NCBI GenBank assembly: GCA_900318195.1
Contig: ONJR01000017.1
Coordinates: 17,584 to 81,583, forward strand
Direction of reading: 5' to 3'
Length of the DNA: 64,000 nt
Source: an uncultured Planctomycetota bacterium
Lineage (GTDB): Bacteria; Planctomycetota; Planctomycetia; Pirellulales; Thermoguttaceae
The position numbers were made by a program, and so were the translations under genes. Below, piece by piece: positions 35,712-45,310 of the stretch. Every line of letters starts with the position of its first letter. Within the stretch, counting starts at the first letter, position 1. Under the pieces are notes generated by a model. The model saw only the letters and a program-made list of their open reading frames with translations, had not been told where the DNA came from and searched no databases.

Positions 35712-37625
35712 ATGGGAAATATCTCTGTCCAAAAGTTCGTCAACGCCCTGCGCTATCGGATACTACCGCGCGTCAATTCGAGCGATCCCGACAAACCAAT
35801 GAGAACCGCGTTTCTCTCGCGACTCTTGGTCTACGCCTCCTTCGCGTTTATCGCGTCGCTCGCGCTCTCATTTACGATTGAAACACGTACGAGTCTAAGA
35901 GAAGTTAAACGCAGAATAGAATCAAAGTTCACCGAAGAATTCGAACGCACCGAGTACGCCAAACAGACCTACCTCGCCGTCGAGCGACAGTCGACGGCGC
36001 ACGCGGTCGTCGTCGCGCACGCTATTGCGAAGCATCTAGCGTACAATCCTGGCTTAGCCGAACGTTGCGTCGAAGATCCTTCGCTCGTCGAGGAAATGGC
36101 GCGGATTTTCGACGTCGGCGAAATTTGTATCGCAAACGACGACGCCATTATCATCGCCGCCTATCCGCAGTCGTCAATTGGCTTCGACTACAAGACGAGT
36201 AAATTCGCCAAGGAGTTCATTCAGATTCTCGACAATCCTAAGCTCGAAATTACGCAGCCGATACGCGAAAGCGAAGGCACAAACCATCAGAATTATAAGT
36301 ACACCGGAGTAGCGCGCGAGGACGCGCCGGGATTAATTGAAATCGGAGTCGACGCGTCCCGCATTAAACAACTCTACGAACTCGCAGACTTCTCGCGTTA
36401 CGTCGACCCGATAATCGGTCGCGAAGGCTTCATGGCTATCTTTCTGGACAATGAACAGTTAATTGGCGAACCGCTACCGGCAGGTCTGGAATTTACTTCT
36501 GGTAAATCGGCGATCAAGCGCATTAACGACCGCGTATATTTCACGTTCGCGGAGCAGAAAGACAAACTCTTCTTCGTCGGCGGCATCCCGCAAACCGAGG
36601 TCTTTCGCGATCGCAGTCTTATCATTTCCCTACTCATACTCGGTAATTTTATACTGTTCCTCGTCGTCTTTTTACTGGTCTCTAATCTCGTGCAGGGTCT
36701 CTTCGTTAAGAGCGTTGAAGCGATCAATCACTCCCTTGAGAAGATCACGAACGGCGACCTTTCTGAGCGCGTGAACGTCAATTCAACAAAAGAGTTCGTC
36801 GAACTCTCCGCCGGCGTGAACGCGACAGTCGACTCGTTAAAGCACGCGGCGGAAGAGGTCGAACGCAAAACGCGCGAGGAAATGGCGCTCGCGCATCGCA
36901 TTCAAATGGCGACGCAACCGAATCTGCGCGAACTCTACGCCGACGCCAAGGAGTTCGACGTCTACGCGGAGAACCATCCGAAAGCGAACGTAGGCGGCGA
37001 CGTCTACGACTTCTTCTTTATCGACGAAACGCGCCTAGTATTCTACGTCGCCGACGTCTCCGGGTGCGGCGTGCCCGCCGCGCTCATTATGATGAAGACG
37101 GCGGCGCTCGTTAAGAATCTCGCGCTCTCGGAATTCGGGCTTGACGAGGTCGTAACGCGCGCAAACTACTACCTCTCGATCGACGCGCACGAGGCGCTCG
37201 TCAGCGGTTTCTTCTGTATGCTTGATCTCGCGACCGGACGCGTGCAATATATTAACGCGGGTCATATTTCGCCTTTCATTAAGGGCGCCGACGGCGTCTT
37301 CCGCCTCTTCGACTCTGATATTAGTCTCATTTTGGGCGGCGCGCCTGACACGCAGTACAAGTCGTCGACGCTCCAGCTCTCGCCCGGCGACGTCGTCGCG
37401 CTTTGCACCGACGGTTTTGCGGTCGCGTTCGCTTCCGATTACGTCGATTCGAGCGAAATCAAAACGCGAATCGGCGCCATCTTTAACGGCGCGCCTGAGA
37501 ACGCGACTGCTGAAGAGCTCGTTAAAATAACTTTCAGTGAAATGGAGAAAGTAACCGGTTCGTCCACGCCGCTAGACGACGAGACCGCGCTCGTCTTTCG
37601 ATTCCTCGCCTATAAGCACGACTAA
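35712..37625 (+). CDS. Membrane sensor SpoIIE-type PP2C phosphatase (copy 2)
   Basis: A 637-residue paralog of the preceding gene with the same layout: helix (about 35-55), sensor, helix (about 300-325), HAMP-like linker and phosphatase domain. The core reads VGGDVYDF, DVSGCG (His of GHG replaced by Cys), TDGFAVAF (the Glu of TDGxTE missing) and LDDETA. The metal-binding Asp residues are present, but these changes suggest altered activity or regulation. The sensor regions differ more than the phosphatase domains, so the two probably sense different signals and act on the same or related targets. Confidence 0.88.
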   Translation: MGNISVQKFVNALRYRILPRVNSSDPDKPMRTAFLSRLLVYASFAFIASLALSFTIETRTSLREVKRRIESKFTEEFERTEYAKQTYLAVERQSTAHAVVVAHAIAKHLAYNPGLAERCVEDPSLVEEMARIFDVGEICIANDDAIIIAAYPQSSIGFDYKTSKFAKEFIQILDNPKLEITQPIRESEGTNHQNYKYTGVAREDAPGLIEIGVDASRIKQLYELADFSRYVDPIIGREGFMAIFLDNEQLIGEPLPAGLEFTSGKSAIKRINDRVYFTFAEQKDKLFFVGGIPQTEVFRDRSLIISLLILGNFILFLVVFLLVSNLVQGLFVKSVEAINHSLEKITNGDLSERVNVNSTKEFVELSAGVNATVDSLKHAAEEVERKTREEMALAHRIQMATQPNLRELYADAKEFDVYAENHPKANVGGDVYDFFFIDETRLVFYVADVSGCGVPAALIMMKTAALVKNLALSEFGLDEVVTRANYYLSIDAHEALVSGFFCMLDLATGRVQYINAGHISPFIKGADGVFRLFDSDISLILGGAPDTQYKSSTLQLSPGDVVALCTDGFAVAFASDYVDSSEIKTRIGAIFNGAPENATAEELVKITFSEMEKVTGSSTPLDDETALVFRFLAYKHD

Positions 37626-37721
37626 CGCGCGGCGTCATCCAACGTCGCGACGGTCGCGTCCATACCGTATATTCCAAGTCTCACCGCTTTAACACCGATT
37701 AAACGAAAGGGAACCGCGCAT

Positions 37722-39407
37722 ATGGCTCCTCATTTTATTTTCGAGATGAATCGCGTTACGAAACGTTTCGGCGATAAGACAATTCTACAAAACATCAGCC
37801 TATCCTTCTACTACGGCGCCAAAATAGGGATCGTCGGAGAAAACGGAGCTGGAAAATCGACGCTACTCAAAATAATGGCTCAGATCGACAAGGACGTCGA
37901 CGGAGAAGTCAAGTTCGTCAAGGGAATGACCGTAAAGTATGTCGCGCAAGAGCCAGAACTTGACCTAGACGCAACGGTACGCGACAATCTCATGAAAGCG
38001 GTCGCCCCTATTCAGGCGAAAATTGATCGATTCAATGAAATTTCCATGAAAATGGCAGACCCCGACCCGGAAGACGACTTCGATAAACTCATGGAGGAAA
38101 TGGGAAGACTCCAAGAGGAAATCGATCATCTCGAAGGCTGGGAACTCGATCATAAAATCGACGTCGCTGCTGACGCGCTCGTTCTACCACCGGACGACGC
38201 AATCGTGCGTCAACTGTCAGGCGGTGAAAGAAGACGCGTCGCGCTATGCCAGGCGCTTCTAGAACAACCCGACCTGCTACTACTCGACGAACCGACCAAC
38301 CACCTTGACGCAGAAACCGTGCAGTGGCTCGAAGGCGCGCTACGCGATTATCACGGCACGGTCATTATTGTAACGCACGATCGTTACTTCCTCGATAATA
38401 TCACCAAATGGATACTCGAAATTGACAATACGCGCGGAATTCCTTTCGAAGGCAATTACTCCGCCTGGCTTGCCCAGAAAGCTGAAATTTTACGCATTAC
38501 CGAAAAGCAAGAGTCGCAGCGCCAAAAGACGCTCAAGCGCGAGCTCGAATGGATTCAGACCGCCCACAAAGGACGATTGCAGAAGAACCAAGCGCGCGTT
38601 AAGGCGTACGAACAGCTCGCCGCCGAACAGAAACTCGACGATAAAAGCGACGCGATTATCCAAATCGCGCCCGGACAGCGACTCGGCGAAAAAGTGCTCG
38701 TCGTCAAAGATCTATGCAAGAGCTTTCACCAAGGCGATCAGAAGATCACGCTACTCGACAACGTCTCCTTCACGGTTCCACGCGGCGCCGTCGTTGGTAT
38801 CGTAGGTCCGAACGGCGTTGGAAAATCGACTCTGTTCAGAATGATCGTCGGCGAAGAAACTCCTGACGCTGGTACGATCGAGCTCGGCGACACCGTACAA
38901 CTCGCGTACGTCGACCAGCACCGCGACGCGCTCAATCCCGAAAACACGGTCTTCCAAGAGATCACCGACGGACGCGATCATGTCCAGCTCGGCAATATCG
39001 AAATGAACAGCCGCGCCTACGTCTCGCGCTTCAACTTCCGCGGCTCGCAACAGCAGCGACTTGTCGGCGTGTGCTCTGGAGGCGAACGCAATCGCGTACA
39101 CCTCGCGAAACTCCTCAAGAGAGGCGGCAATCTCTTGCTACTTGACGAACCGACGAACGACCTCGACGTCGCGACAATGCGCACGCTTGAGCAAGCGATC
39201 AATGAATTTCCGGGCTGCGCGCTCGTCGTCAGCCACGACCGATTCTTCCTCGATCGCATCTGCACGCACCTGCTCGTCTTCGAAGGAAACGGCAAAACGC
39301 GCTGGTTCGAAGGCGATTTCTCGTCCTATGAAGAAATGATGCGCAAAGAGAATCCAAACTACGGTAACGATCGTCGCGCGAAATATCGCAAGATTCCGAA
39401 GCTATAA
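37722..39407 (+). CDS. ettA: Energy-dependent translational throttle protein EttA (ABC-F ATPase)
   Basis: A cytoplasmic ABC-F ATPase that binds the ribosomal E site and gates early elongation by ADP/ATP ratio. The 561-residue protein has two ATP-binding cassettes with Walker A GENGAGKST (about 39-47) and GPNGVGKST (about 363-371), signature motifs LSGGERRRVA and CSGGERNRVH, and LLLLDEPTNHLD and LLLLDEPTNDLD. The linker between them has the EttA 'arm' and P-site-tRNA-interacting helix. Length and motif order match EttA. AAAGGGA lies ahead of the ATG, and a strong terminator follows. Confidence 0.93.
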   Translation: MAPHFIFEMNRVTKRFGDKTILQNISLSFYYGAKIGIVGENGAGKSTLLKIMAQIDKDVDGEVKFVKGMTVKYVAQEPELDLDATVRDNLMKAVAPIQAKIDRFNEISMKMADPDPEDDFDKLMEEMGRLQEEIDHLEGWELDHKIDVAADALVLPPDDAIVRQLSGGERRRVALCQALLEQPDLLLLDEPTNHLDAETVQWLEGALRDYHGTVIIVTHDRYFLDNITKWILEIDNTRGIPFEGNYSAWLAQKAEILRITEKQESQRQKTLKRELEWIQTAHKGRLQKNQARVKAYEQLAAEQKLDDKSDAIIQIAPGQRLGEKVLVVKDLCKSFHQGDQKITLLDNVSFTVPRGAVVGIVGPNGVGKSTLFRMIVGEETPDAGTIELGDTVQLAYVDQHRDALNPENTVFQEITDGRDHVQLGNIEMNSRAYVSRFNFRGSQQQRLVGVCSGGERNRVHLAKLLKRGGNLLLLDEPTNDLDVATMRTLEQAINEFPGCALVVSHDRFFLDRICTHLLVFEGNGKTRWFEGDFSSYEEMMRKENPNYGNDRRAKYRKIPKL

Positions 39408-39454
39408 TACTTACATCTTGCGCACAAACTGAGTTCCTGATAAGAGAAACGACA

Positions 39455-39491
39455 AGCGCGAACGTCATGGACAAAACATGACGTTCGCGCT
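39455..39491 (+). terminator. Rho-independent terminator of ettA
   Basis: AGCGCGAACGTCATG is perfectly complementary to CATGACGTTCGCGCT around a 7-base loop, followed by TCGTTCTTTTC. Confidence 0.85.
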
Positions 39492-39513
39492 CGTTCTTTT
39501 CTACATAAAAAAA

Positions 39514-39547
39514 CCGAAACGTCGATCGACTACGATCAACGTTTCGG
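39514..39547 (-). terminator. Rho-independent terminator of tRNA-Leu
   Basis: On the minus strand CCGAAACGTTGATCG pairs with CGATCGACGTTTCGG, followed directly by TTTTTTTATG. It begins three bases after the tRNA. Confidence 0.9.
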
Positions 39548-39550
39548 TCA

Positions 39551-39634
39551 TGCGGGTAAGAGGACTTGAACCTCCACGCGCGTACGCGCATCAGAACCTA
39601 AATCTGACGTGTCTGCCAATTCCACCATACCCGC
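39551..39634 (-). tRNA. tRNA-Leu (anticodon UAG)
   Basis: The 84-base minus-strand sequence folds as a class II tRNA: acceptor arms GCGGGTA and TACCCGC with discriminator A, a D arm with TGGCAGAC, anticodon stem TCAGA/TCTGA around loop TTTAGGT (anticodon TAG), a variable arm with GCGCGTACGCGC, and T arm GAGGTTCAAGTCCTC. It reads CUA and other CUN Leu codons. CCA is not encoded; a CCA-adding enzyme gene lies 2.5 kb away. Confidence 0.96.
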
Positions 39635-39660
39635 GAATTGGTCGCAACAACGACGGCGCT

Positions 39661-39688
39661 ATTGTATCACAAAGCGCGAGTTTGCCAA
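39661..39688 (-). promoter_or_regulatory. Sigma-70-type promoter of tRNA-Leu
   Basis: On the minus strand TTGGCA (39688-39683), a 16-base spacer and TACAAT (39666-39661). The predicted start is about 20 bases before the mature tRNA. Confidence 0.7.
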
Positions 39689-39736
39689 GAGCTGATTTCA
39701 CTATTTTTCACAACTTTTAAGAGATCGTTATTCCAG

Positions 39737-40471
39737 CTACTTCGCTAAGATAACGACAATCAACGCGACGAGCAATAGCGCGATCAGTCCAATGAGTGCG
39801 CAAATCAGATAGAACGCGCGTTGCGCTTTCCTCTGACGGCGTGAAAGCGTGTTGAGCGTAACCGCGTCGCTCTCGAGTAATCGCGGATCGTCAAGAAAAG
39901 CCTGATCTAGTCGATCTGCGTCGGGAGAAGACTCCGCGTCGGGTGTGTCTAGCGCGAAAAGATTCGAGGGGAAAACCTCTTTCGCCTCGCGCGCCTCCGT
40001 CCAACCTGAACGCCTAACAAGAGTCTTAGGACCAATACGCCGCTCTTTAAGCCACTGGCGAATATCTGCGCCCGTACCCGGACCGTACTGTTGAGACTCA
40101 GAGGTAAAGACGAACCACAACACGTCGGGATTGTCGAGCGCCAAAAGCGAATCGCCGCCCCTCATCGACTCCATCCGCGCCGCCGTCGACGTCGCCGCGA
40201 CTCGGCTAATGATAGATTCGACGCCGTCGCTGACGCGCCCGCTACGCTCTATGCCGCCGCGACCCGACTCGCGATCCTTATGCTCCGACCCGTCTTCTGT
40301 AATAAGCTCCGCAGTTGGCTGACCGTGATATTCGTGCTCGTCCTTCGCGCGCATACTTTCGCTCGGTATGCGCATCTTGACTTTGCATTTAGGGCAGAAA
40401 CCCTTCTTACCTGCGAACTCAGTCTTAACGTTCAGAGGATGACCATTGGGACAAAAAAAGCGAATCCCCAT
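39737..40471 (-). CDS. Zinc-ribbon / GYF-like tail-anchored membrane protein
   Basis: A 244-residue protein of a composite type seen in planctomycetes. Residues 1-35 hold a zinc-ribbon-like CPNGH plus CPKC pattern. Residues about 115-170 resemble a GYF_2 domain (WFVFTSESQQYGPGTGADI, then IGPKTLVRRSGWTEA). One membrane helix ends the protein (about 218-242). The middle segment is Ser/Glu-rich. The start at 40471 is preferred to an earlier one because AAAGGG precedes it. GYF_2 modules bind proline-rich partners, so it may recruit proteins to the membrane; function unknown. Confidence 0.72.
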   Translation of the reverse strand: MGIRFFCPNGHPLNVKTEFAGKKGFCPKCKVKMRIPSESMRAKDEHEYHGQPTAELITEDGSEHKDRESGRGGIERSGRVSDGVESIISRVAATSTAARMESMRGGDSLLALDNPDVLWFVFTSESQQYGPGTGADIRQWLKERRIGPKTLVRRSGWTEAREAKEVFPSNLFALDTPDAESSPDADRLDQAFLDDPRLLESDAVTLNTLSRRQRKAQRAFYLICALIGLIALLLVALIVVILAK

Positions 40472-40564
40472 ATCCAGCCCTTTCTGCTCAAAAGCTCCGC
40501 GCGCCGTTGCATACGCGCGCGGTTGTAAAGCCAATCGAAGCGCCAAGCGCTACGACGCGAAACA

Positions 40565-41722
40565 TTAGAGCTCCACCCACGTCTTTTCGCGCGCGCTACG
40601 CAACACGGCGTCGCACACCTTCTGAACGCGCACTGCGTCCGCAATCGTCGGCACGGGATAGACCGGCGCGCCGCCAGACGTCTCGAGTAGGAAGTCTGCA
40701 AGCTGATTGATAAAATAGTGCTCGTAGCCAATAACCGTGCCCGGAACCCAATAGTGATTCATGTAAGGATGCTCGGAATTCGTAACCAGAATCTTCTGCC
40801 AGCCTGTAAGGTGGTCTTCGACCTTTTTACCTGTGTCAGGATCGGCGTATCGGAAGAATTGCAAGTATTCCGGCTCTTCAAGATTAAAGTAGCACGCGCC
40901 GTTCTCGCCGTTCATTTCCATCGTATTGTAATTCTTGCGTCCGCGCGCGTATCGCGAGCTCTCAAAGAGTCCTAGCGAGCCGTTCGCAAAAATCGCCATG
41001 AACATACACGCGTCGTCGATCGTAATCGGGGTTGATTCGCCGGTAACTGCGTTCATACGCTCTTTAACGAAGATTTCCGTGTGAGCGCAGACTCGCGCGA
41101 TCGGTCCATTGAGCCACTCCGCGCAGTCGATCGAGTGAGCGAGCAGGTCACCGGTTACGCCGCTGCCCGCGACGTTCGCGTCGAGTCGCCATAACGAAGC
41201 GCCCCCGACCGGAACCTTCTTGCTAATCGTGTAATCCTGATTGTACGTCGCGCGATAGTGGAAAGGACGACCAATACGATTCTCGTCAATTAACTGCTTA
41301 AAGAGCGCGACCGACGGATTGCGGCGATAGCAGAATGAAACTGCGGACGGAACGCCCGCCTCTTTAACCGCCGCTTCCATCTCTAGCGCTTCCTCGTAAT
41401 TCATCGCGAGCGGCTTCTCACAGATGATCATTTTGCCAGCCTTAGCGGCGGCGATTACCATTTCCTTGTGCAGGAAGTTTGGCGTAACGACGTCGATTAG
41501 ATCGATTTCGTCGTCGTCAACTATTTTGCGCCAATCGGTCTCACACTGCTCGTAGCCCCAGGTCTGCTGGAACCGCGCGAGCTTTTCCGGATCGCGACTG
41601 TAGCAACTCTTCAGAACGATTTCGTAAGGAAGATCGAAAAACCGACGAACTTGGTTGAACGCGTTAGAATGCGTTCGTCCCATGAATCCGGTTCCTAACA
41701 TTCCGACATTTAGTCTTTTCAT
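40565..41722 (-). CDS. Gfo/Idh/MocA-family NAD(P)-dependent oxidoreductase
   Basis: A 385-residue cytoplasmic sugar or inositol dehydrogenase-like enzyme. The N-terminal Rossmann motif is GMLGTGFMGRTHSNAF (about 7-22), the catalytic EKPLAMN (Lys near 99) follows, and the C-terminal alpha/beta domain begins with the RRNPSVALFKQ segment. Unlike the second Gfo/Idh/MocA protein in the window it has no Tat signal. GAGGAG lies six bases before the ATG. It is transcribed in the same direction as the zinc-ribbon/GYF gene, but 93 bases apart. The substrate cannot be told from sequence. Confidence 0.9.
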   Translation of the reverse strand: MKRLNVGMLGTGFMGRTHSNAFNQVRRFFDLPYEIVLKSCYSRDPEKLARFQQTWGYEQCETDWRKIVDDDEIDLIDVVTPNFLHKEMVIAAAKAGKMIICEKPLAMNYEEALEMEAAVKEAGVPSAVSFCYRRNPSVALFKQLIDENRIGRPFHYRATYNQDYTISKKVPVGGASLWRLDANVAGSGVTGDLLAHSIDCAEWLNGPIARVCAHTEIFVKERMNAVTGESTPITIDDACMFMAIFANGSLGLFESSRYARGRKNYNTMEMNGENGACYFNLEEPEYLQFFRYADPDTGKKVEDHLTGWQKILVTNSEHPYMNHYWVPGTVIGYEHYFINQLADFLLETSGGAPVYPVPTIADAVRVQKVCDAVLRSAREKTWVEL

Positions 41723-41799
41723 CTCTGCTCCTCGGCATCAAAGTGTAATTGACGGCGCGCCGCGCGCCACTTTCGCCGCACAATCTGCGCGGTTACAAT

Positions 41800-41828
41800 A
41801 GCGTACCACAACCGGCGACCGATTTCAA
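41800..41828 (-). promoter_or_regulatory. Possible promoter of the Gfo/Idh/MocA gene
   Basis: On the minus strand TTGAAA, a 17-base spacer and TACGCT. The -10 match is weak, and the site overlaps the end of the CCA-adding enzyme gene. Confidence 0.35.
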
Positions 41829-43264
41829 GACGCGCGCATATTTTTTTCTGACGACTCTTGCAATCTCGCTTTCAACCACTCAACGCCTCCCTCGCGCGAT
41901 AAAAATTCGCCTTCCAATTGCGCCTCAAACGCCTCCTTCAAAATCGCGCCGAAAAAAGGAGAAGGACGATAGCCCAGCGCGATCAGTTCACGCCCCTGCA
42001 CGAGCGGCTGCGGCGCGGAATTAACAACCGCAAGACGACGCGCAGCTTCCAACCACGGCTCGCTACGAAAACGAATCTCCTCATTCCGGTTAAGTTTCCG
42101 AACGACCTTCCCGCACCCGAGCGCGTCCGCCTTGCACAGCGTCGCCCAGAGAACAATATTAGCGGGCGCCAACTTTGCCGCGAGACGACGTACCGCGCGG
42201 TCTGAAACGCCGTCAGGAAAATTTTGCGTCGCCATATGAAACTCGACAAGTTTCGAGACTGTCTCCTGCAATTTTTTCGGCGCTTTCATGCGCTCTAAGA
42301 AATTTACAGCAAGAGGCGCGCCAGCCTCCGCGTGTCCGAAAGAGCGCAACGCGCCTGATGCGTCCAGCTTCGTTGTTAGCGGCTTGCCGAAATCGTGGCA
42401 TAGCGCCGCAAACATGACGCTCTCACGCTCGTCGTCGGTCGGCGCCGGGTCAAGTTCGCGCAACAGCGCCGCCGCCTCAATACAAACATTACGCGTGTGC
42501 GCCCAGACGTCCCCCTCAGGATGCCACGCAGGGTTCTGTTGACAGCCGACAAGCGCGTTCAATTCTGGAAAACCAGCGAGCCAGCCCGTCGCCTGCAGGA
42601 CGTCAAGTCCAAGCTCCGGACGAACGCTCTTACGCGCCCACTTACGCCATTCCTCAAAGATTCGTTCCGCCGACAGCGTGTCGAACTCCGAAAAGACTTC
42701 GCGGCACAGCGCTATCGTTTCAGCGTCCATAGTGAAGCCGAATCGAGACGCAAACTGCATACCGCGCAATACGCGCAAAGGATCGTCCTTAAAAGCCGGT
42801 CCCGTGGCGCGAAGCGCCTTGCGCTCTAAATCGCCTATACCGTCAAAGGGGTCGTAAAAAGAGCCGTCCCGGCGCAAGCCGATCGCGTTGATCGTAAAGT
42901 CCCGACGCGAAAATGCTTCTTCCGGCGCAAGATTAGGCGACGTCTCAACGTCGAACCCTTTGTGCCCTAGCCCGACCTTCGATTCGCGACGCGGCAACGC
43001 GACGTCGATCATATTATCGACCTTGATAACGCCAAAAGATTGTCCAACGAGACCGACGTGAAAATGCGGCGATAAAATACGCTCGATCGCTCGATAACTG
43101 AGTCCGTAAACTTCAATATCGACGTCCTTCGACTCGATTCCCAACAGGAAATCGCGCACAAAACCACCGACTATAAAGACGTTCGTCGCGCCGCCGGATT
43201 CAAGCAGTTCGATTATGCGCGCGACTCGCGCAGGTATCTTAGGCGTCCCTCGATCTGAAATCAT
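41825..43264 (-). CDS. cca: CCA-adding/poly(A) polymerase-type tRNA nucleotidyltransferase with HD domain
   Basis: Adds or repairs the 3' CCA end of tRNAs. The nucleotidyltransferase head has VGGFVRDFLLG, the catalytic DVDIEV (Asp pair), RRDFTINAIGL (about 130-140) and DPLRVLRGMQFASRFGF. An HD phosphohydrolase domain follows (ALCHDFGKP, about 280-290), as in the E. coli Cca type. The 479-residue length exceeds E. coli Cca (about 410). The start at 43264 is fixed by GAGGTGAG just upstream; a start 36 bases further has no site. The tRNA-Leu in this window lacks an encoded CCA, consistent with a need for this enzyme. Confidence 0.93.
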   Translation of the reverse strand: MISDRGTPKIPARVARIIELLESGGATNVFIVGGFVRDFLLGIESKDVDIEVYGLSYRAIERILSPHFHVGLVGQSFGVIKVDNMIDVALPRRESKVGLGHKGFDVETSPNLAPEEAFSRRDFTINAIGLRRDGSFYDPFDGIGDLERKALRATGPAFKDDPLRVLRGMQFASRFGFTMDAETIALCREVFSEFDTLSAERIFEEWRKWARKSVRPELGLDVLQATGWLAGFPELNALVGCQQNPAWHPEGDVWAHTRNVCIEAAALLRELDPAPTDDERESVMFAALCHDFGKPLTTKLDASGALRSFGHAEAGAPLAVNFLERMKAPKKLQETVSKLVEFHMATQNFPDGVSDRAVRRLAAKLAPANIVLWATLCKADALGCGKVVRKLNRNEEIRFRSEPWLEAARRLAVVNSAPQPLVQGRELIALGYRPSPFFGAILKEAFEAQLEGEFLSREGGVEWLKARLQESSEKNMRAS

Positions 43265-43442
43265 TCTCACCTCAATAACAACTAATCTGCAGTTCAACAA
43301 CCCCCGACGCGCATAACGCGCGACGCCCGCCGCTTTATCTTACCTTGGAACGCGCGCGCGTCAAGATAGAGCTACAACGCTATTGAATAACGGAGACGTC
43401 GGACAAATTCCTATGATTCGCAACCGACAGACGATAGAGTAT

Positions 43443-43471
43443 TTGCCGCGCCGCTGTTTTTATGATATAAT
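43443..43471 (+). promoter_or_regulatory. Sigma-70-type promoter of the Ser/Thr kinase gene
   Basis: TTGCCG, a 17-base spacer and a perfect TATAAT lie about 75 bases before the kinase start codon. Confidence 0.65.
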
Positions 43472-43546
43472 CGCAGAGAGAGCGCGCTCGTCTACGCGCG
43501 TCTCGCAAGCTAATCCCTCGCCATTCCAGATAACAACGCGTTTATT

Positions 43547-45310
43547 ATGCTAGCATTAACGTCAGAAGAGTTCCTCGACTACCTCAAACGAAGCGAACTG
43601 CTCGATCCGCAAGAGTACGACGCCGCGATTGAAACGATCAAGCGCGAGGCGCCGCGCGCGTTCGATTCCGCGACTCTACTCGCCGCTGAATTCGTCAAAC
43701 GCGACTTGCTAACCTCGTGGCATACGCGGCAACTAATGAAGCGCAAGTACAAGGGCTTCTACCTTCGTCAGTACCGCATTCTCGGGCATCTCGGTTCCGG
43801 CGGAATGAGTTCCGTATATTTGGGCGAGCATACGGTCATGAAGCGCCGCGTCGCGATCAAGGTCTTGCCGAAGAAGCGTCTCAACCCGACGTACCTTGAC
43901 CGTTTCGCGCGCGAAGCGCAGGCGATCGCGACGCTCGACTCCGCGCACATCGTGCGCGCGTACGACGTCGATCGGTTCGAAGACGTCCATTACATCGTTA
44001 TGGAGTACTTCGAAGGTCAGAATCTGCGTCAGCTCGTCGATAAGGAAGGACCGCTCGATTACGAAGACGCTGCGAACTACATCCGTCAAGCGGCGCTCGG
44101 TCTAGCGGACGCGCATAAATGCGGCGTAATTCATCGCGACGTCAAGCCGGAAAATATCCTCGTCGACGAACGCGACTTCGTAAAACTTCTCGATCTAGGA
44201 CTCGCGTTACTCGACGACGCCGTCTTTACGAAACAGGGCTCGGCGCCTGACGAGGATAAGATTCTCGGGACAGCAGACTACCTAGCGCCTGAGCAGGCGC
44301 TCGACAGCCACAATGTCGACGCGCGCGCCGACGTCTACGGTCTAGGCGCAACTCTCTACTTCTGCCTGACTGGCAAACCACCCTTCCCTTTCGGCACAAT
44401 CTCTGAACGCCTGCTCGCGCACCAACGTAAAGAACCGGCGAGCATCTTCAACGAACGTCCGGACGCGCCTGTCGACCTAGTTGAAATCTGCGCCAAAATG
44501 ATGGCTAAGAAGCCCGAAAATCGCGTGCAGTCCGCGACACAAGTTGCCGAGATCATGAAGCAATGGCTTATTCGTAATGGATTCGCGCAACTAAGCGATT
44601 TCGCGTACGACAAGAATTCAACGAGCAGCGACGACGCCGAGATTCTGGAACTTGTCGCGCACTCCGACGCCGAACGGCGATTCTTACTCAATAGCGACAA
44701 CGCGACGGAACTCGGATTCGAGCGCGGCGGCGCAAACTTCCGACTTTCCGACGCTGAACTCGCCGACGTCGCCGATAGTCGTAGCGAAGACGCCGTCGAT
44801 CTATACGACGCAACGGAAAGCGGCGCGTCAATCTCGAAGTTGCAGACGTCCGGCGCGCATAAGAAACTTCGCGAACCGCCTCAGAGCGATAATCTCGTTC
44901 TCTCTAAACAGGCGGACGTCGACGCGTCTCTCGATCCGCTTGAATTTGCGCTCAATGAAATCGCAGACACGACGAAGACCGCGCTCGTTAAGGAAGGCGC
45001 GCAGCCACAACCAGTGGAACGCGCGACTACGGACGAGCAAGTCGTCGAAACGATAGAACCGACCGCGCGAGAATCAACAATACCCGCGAGTCGTACGCCG
45101 CAATCCCCCGAACGCGAGAGCGACAAACCTAGTGAAACTCACGAAAGCTCGCGCCAAGAGAGCGCTATTGTGCGAAACGCGTCGGTCGAGCAGCGCGACG
45201 AATGGTACAGGAGCGTGCCGATTTGGTTCTGGACCGTGGTTATCGCTGGCTACGCGCTCGCTATCTTTCTTGCAGGCGTGCTCTTCACGCTACTGCTAAA
45301 CCTCAAATAA
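43547..45310 (+). CDS. Membrane-anchored Ser/Thr protein kinase (PknB type)
   Basis: A 587-residue Hanks-type kinase. An N-terminal region (about 1-75) with the LTSEEFLDYLKRSELL start is a planctomycete-type preface. The kinase domain (about 76-340) has the Gly loop GSGGMSSVYLG, the AIKVLPK Lys, HRDVKPEN (about 196-203), DLG in place of DFG (about 215-217) and the YLAPEQ activation segment end. A long acidic, Ser/Thr-rich region then leads to one C-terminal membrane helix (about 560-583). No sensor domain follows the helix, so most of the protein is cytoplasmic. TTATG context gives a weak ribosome site. The substrate is unknown. Confidence 0.92.
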   Translation: MLALTSEEFLDYLKRSELLDPQEYDAAIETIKREAPRAFDSATLLAAEFVKRDLLTSWHTRQLMKRKYKGFYLRQYRILGHLGSGGMSSVYLGEHTVMKRRVAIKVLPKKRLNPTYLDRFAREAQAIATLDSAHIVRAYDVDRFEDVHYIVMEYFEGQNLRQLVDKEGPLDYEDAANYIRQAALGLADAHKCGVIHRDVKPENILVDERDFVKLLDLGLALLDDAVFTKQGSAPDEDKILGTADYLAPEQALDSHNVDARADVYGLGATLYFCLTGKPPFPFGTISERLLAHQRKEPASIFNERPDAPVDLVEICAKMMAKKPENRVQSATQVAEIMKQWLIRNGFAQLSDFAYDKNSTSSDDAEILELVAHSDAERRFLLNSDNATELGFERGGANFRLSDAELADVADSRSEDAVDLYDATESGASISKLQTSGAHKKLREPPQSDNLVLSKQADVDASLDPLEFALNEIADTTKTALVKEGAQPQPVERATTDEQVVETIEPTARESTIPASRTPQSPERESDKPSETHESSRQESAIVRNASVEQRDEWYRSVPIWFWTVVIAGYALAIFLAGVLFTLLLNLK

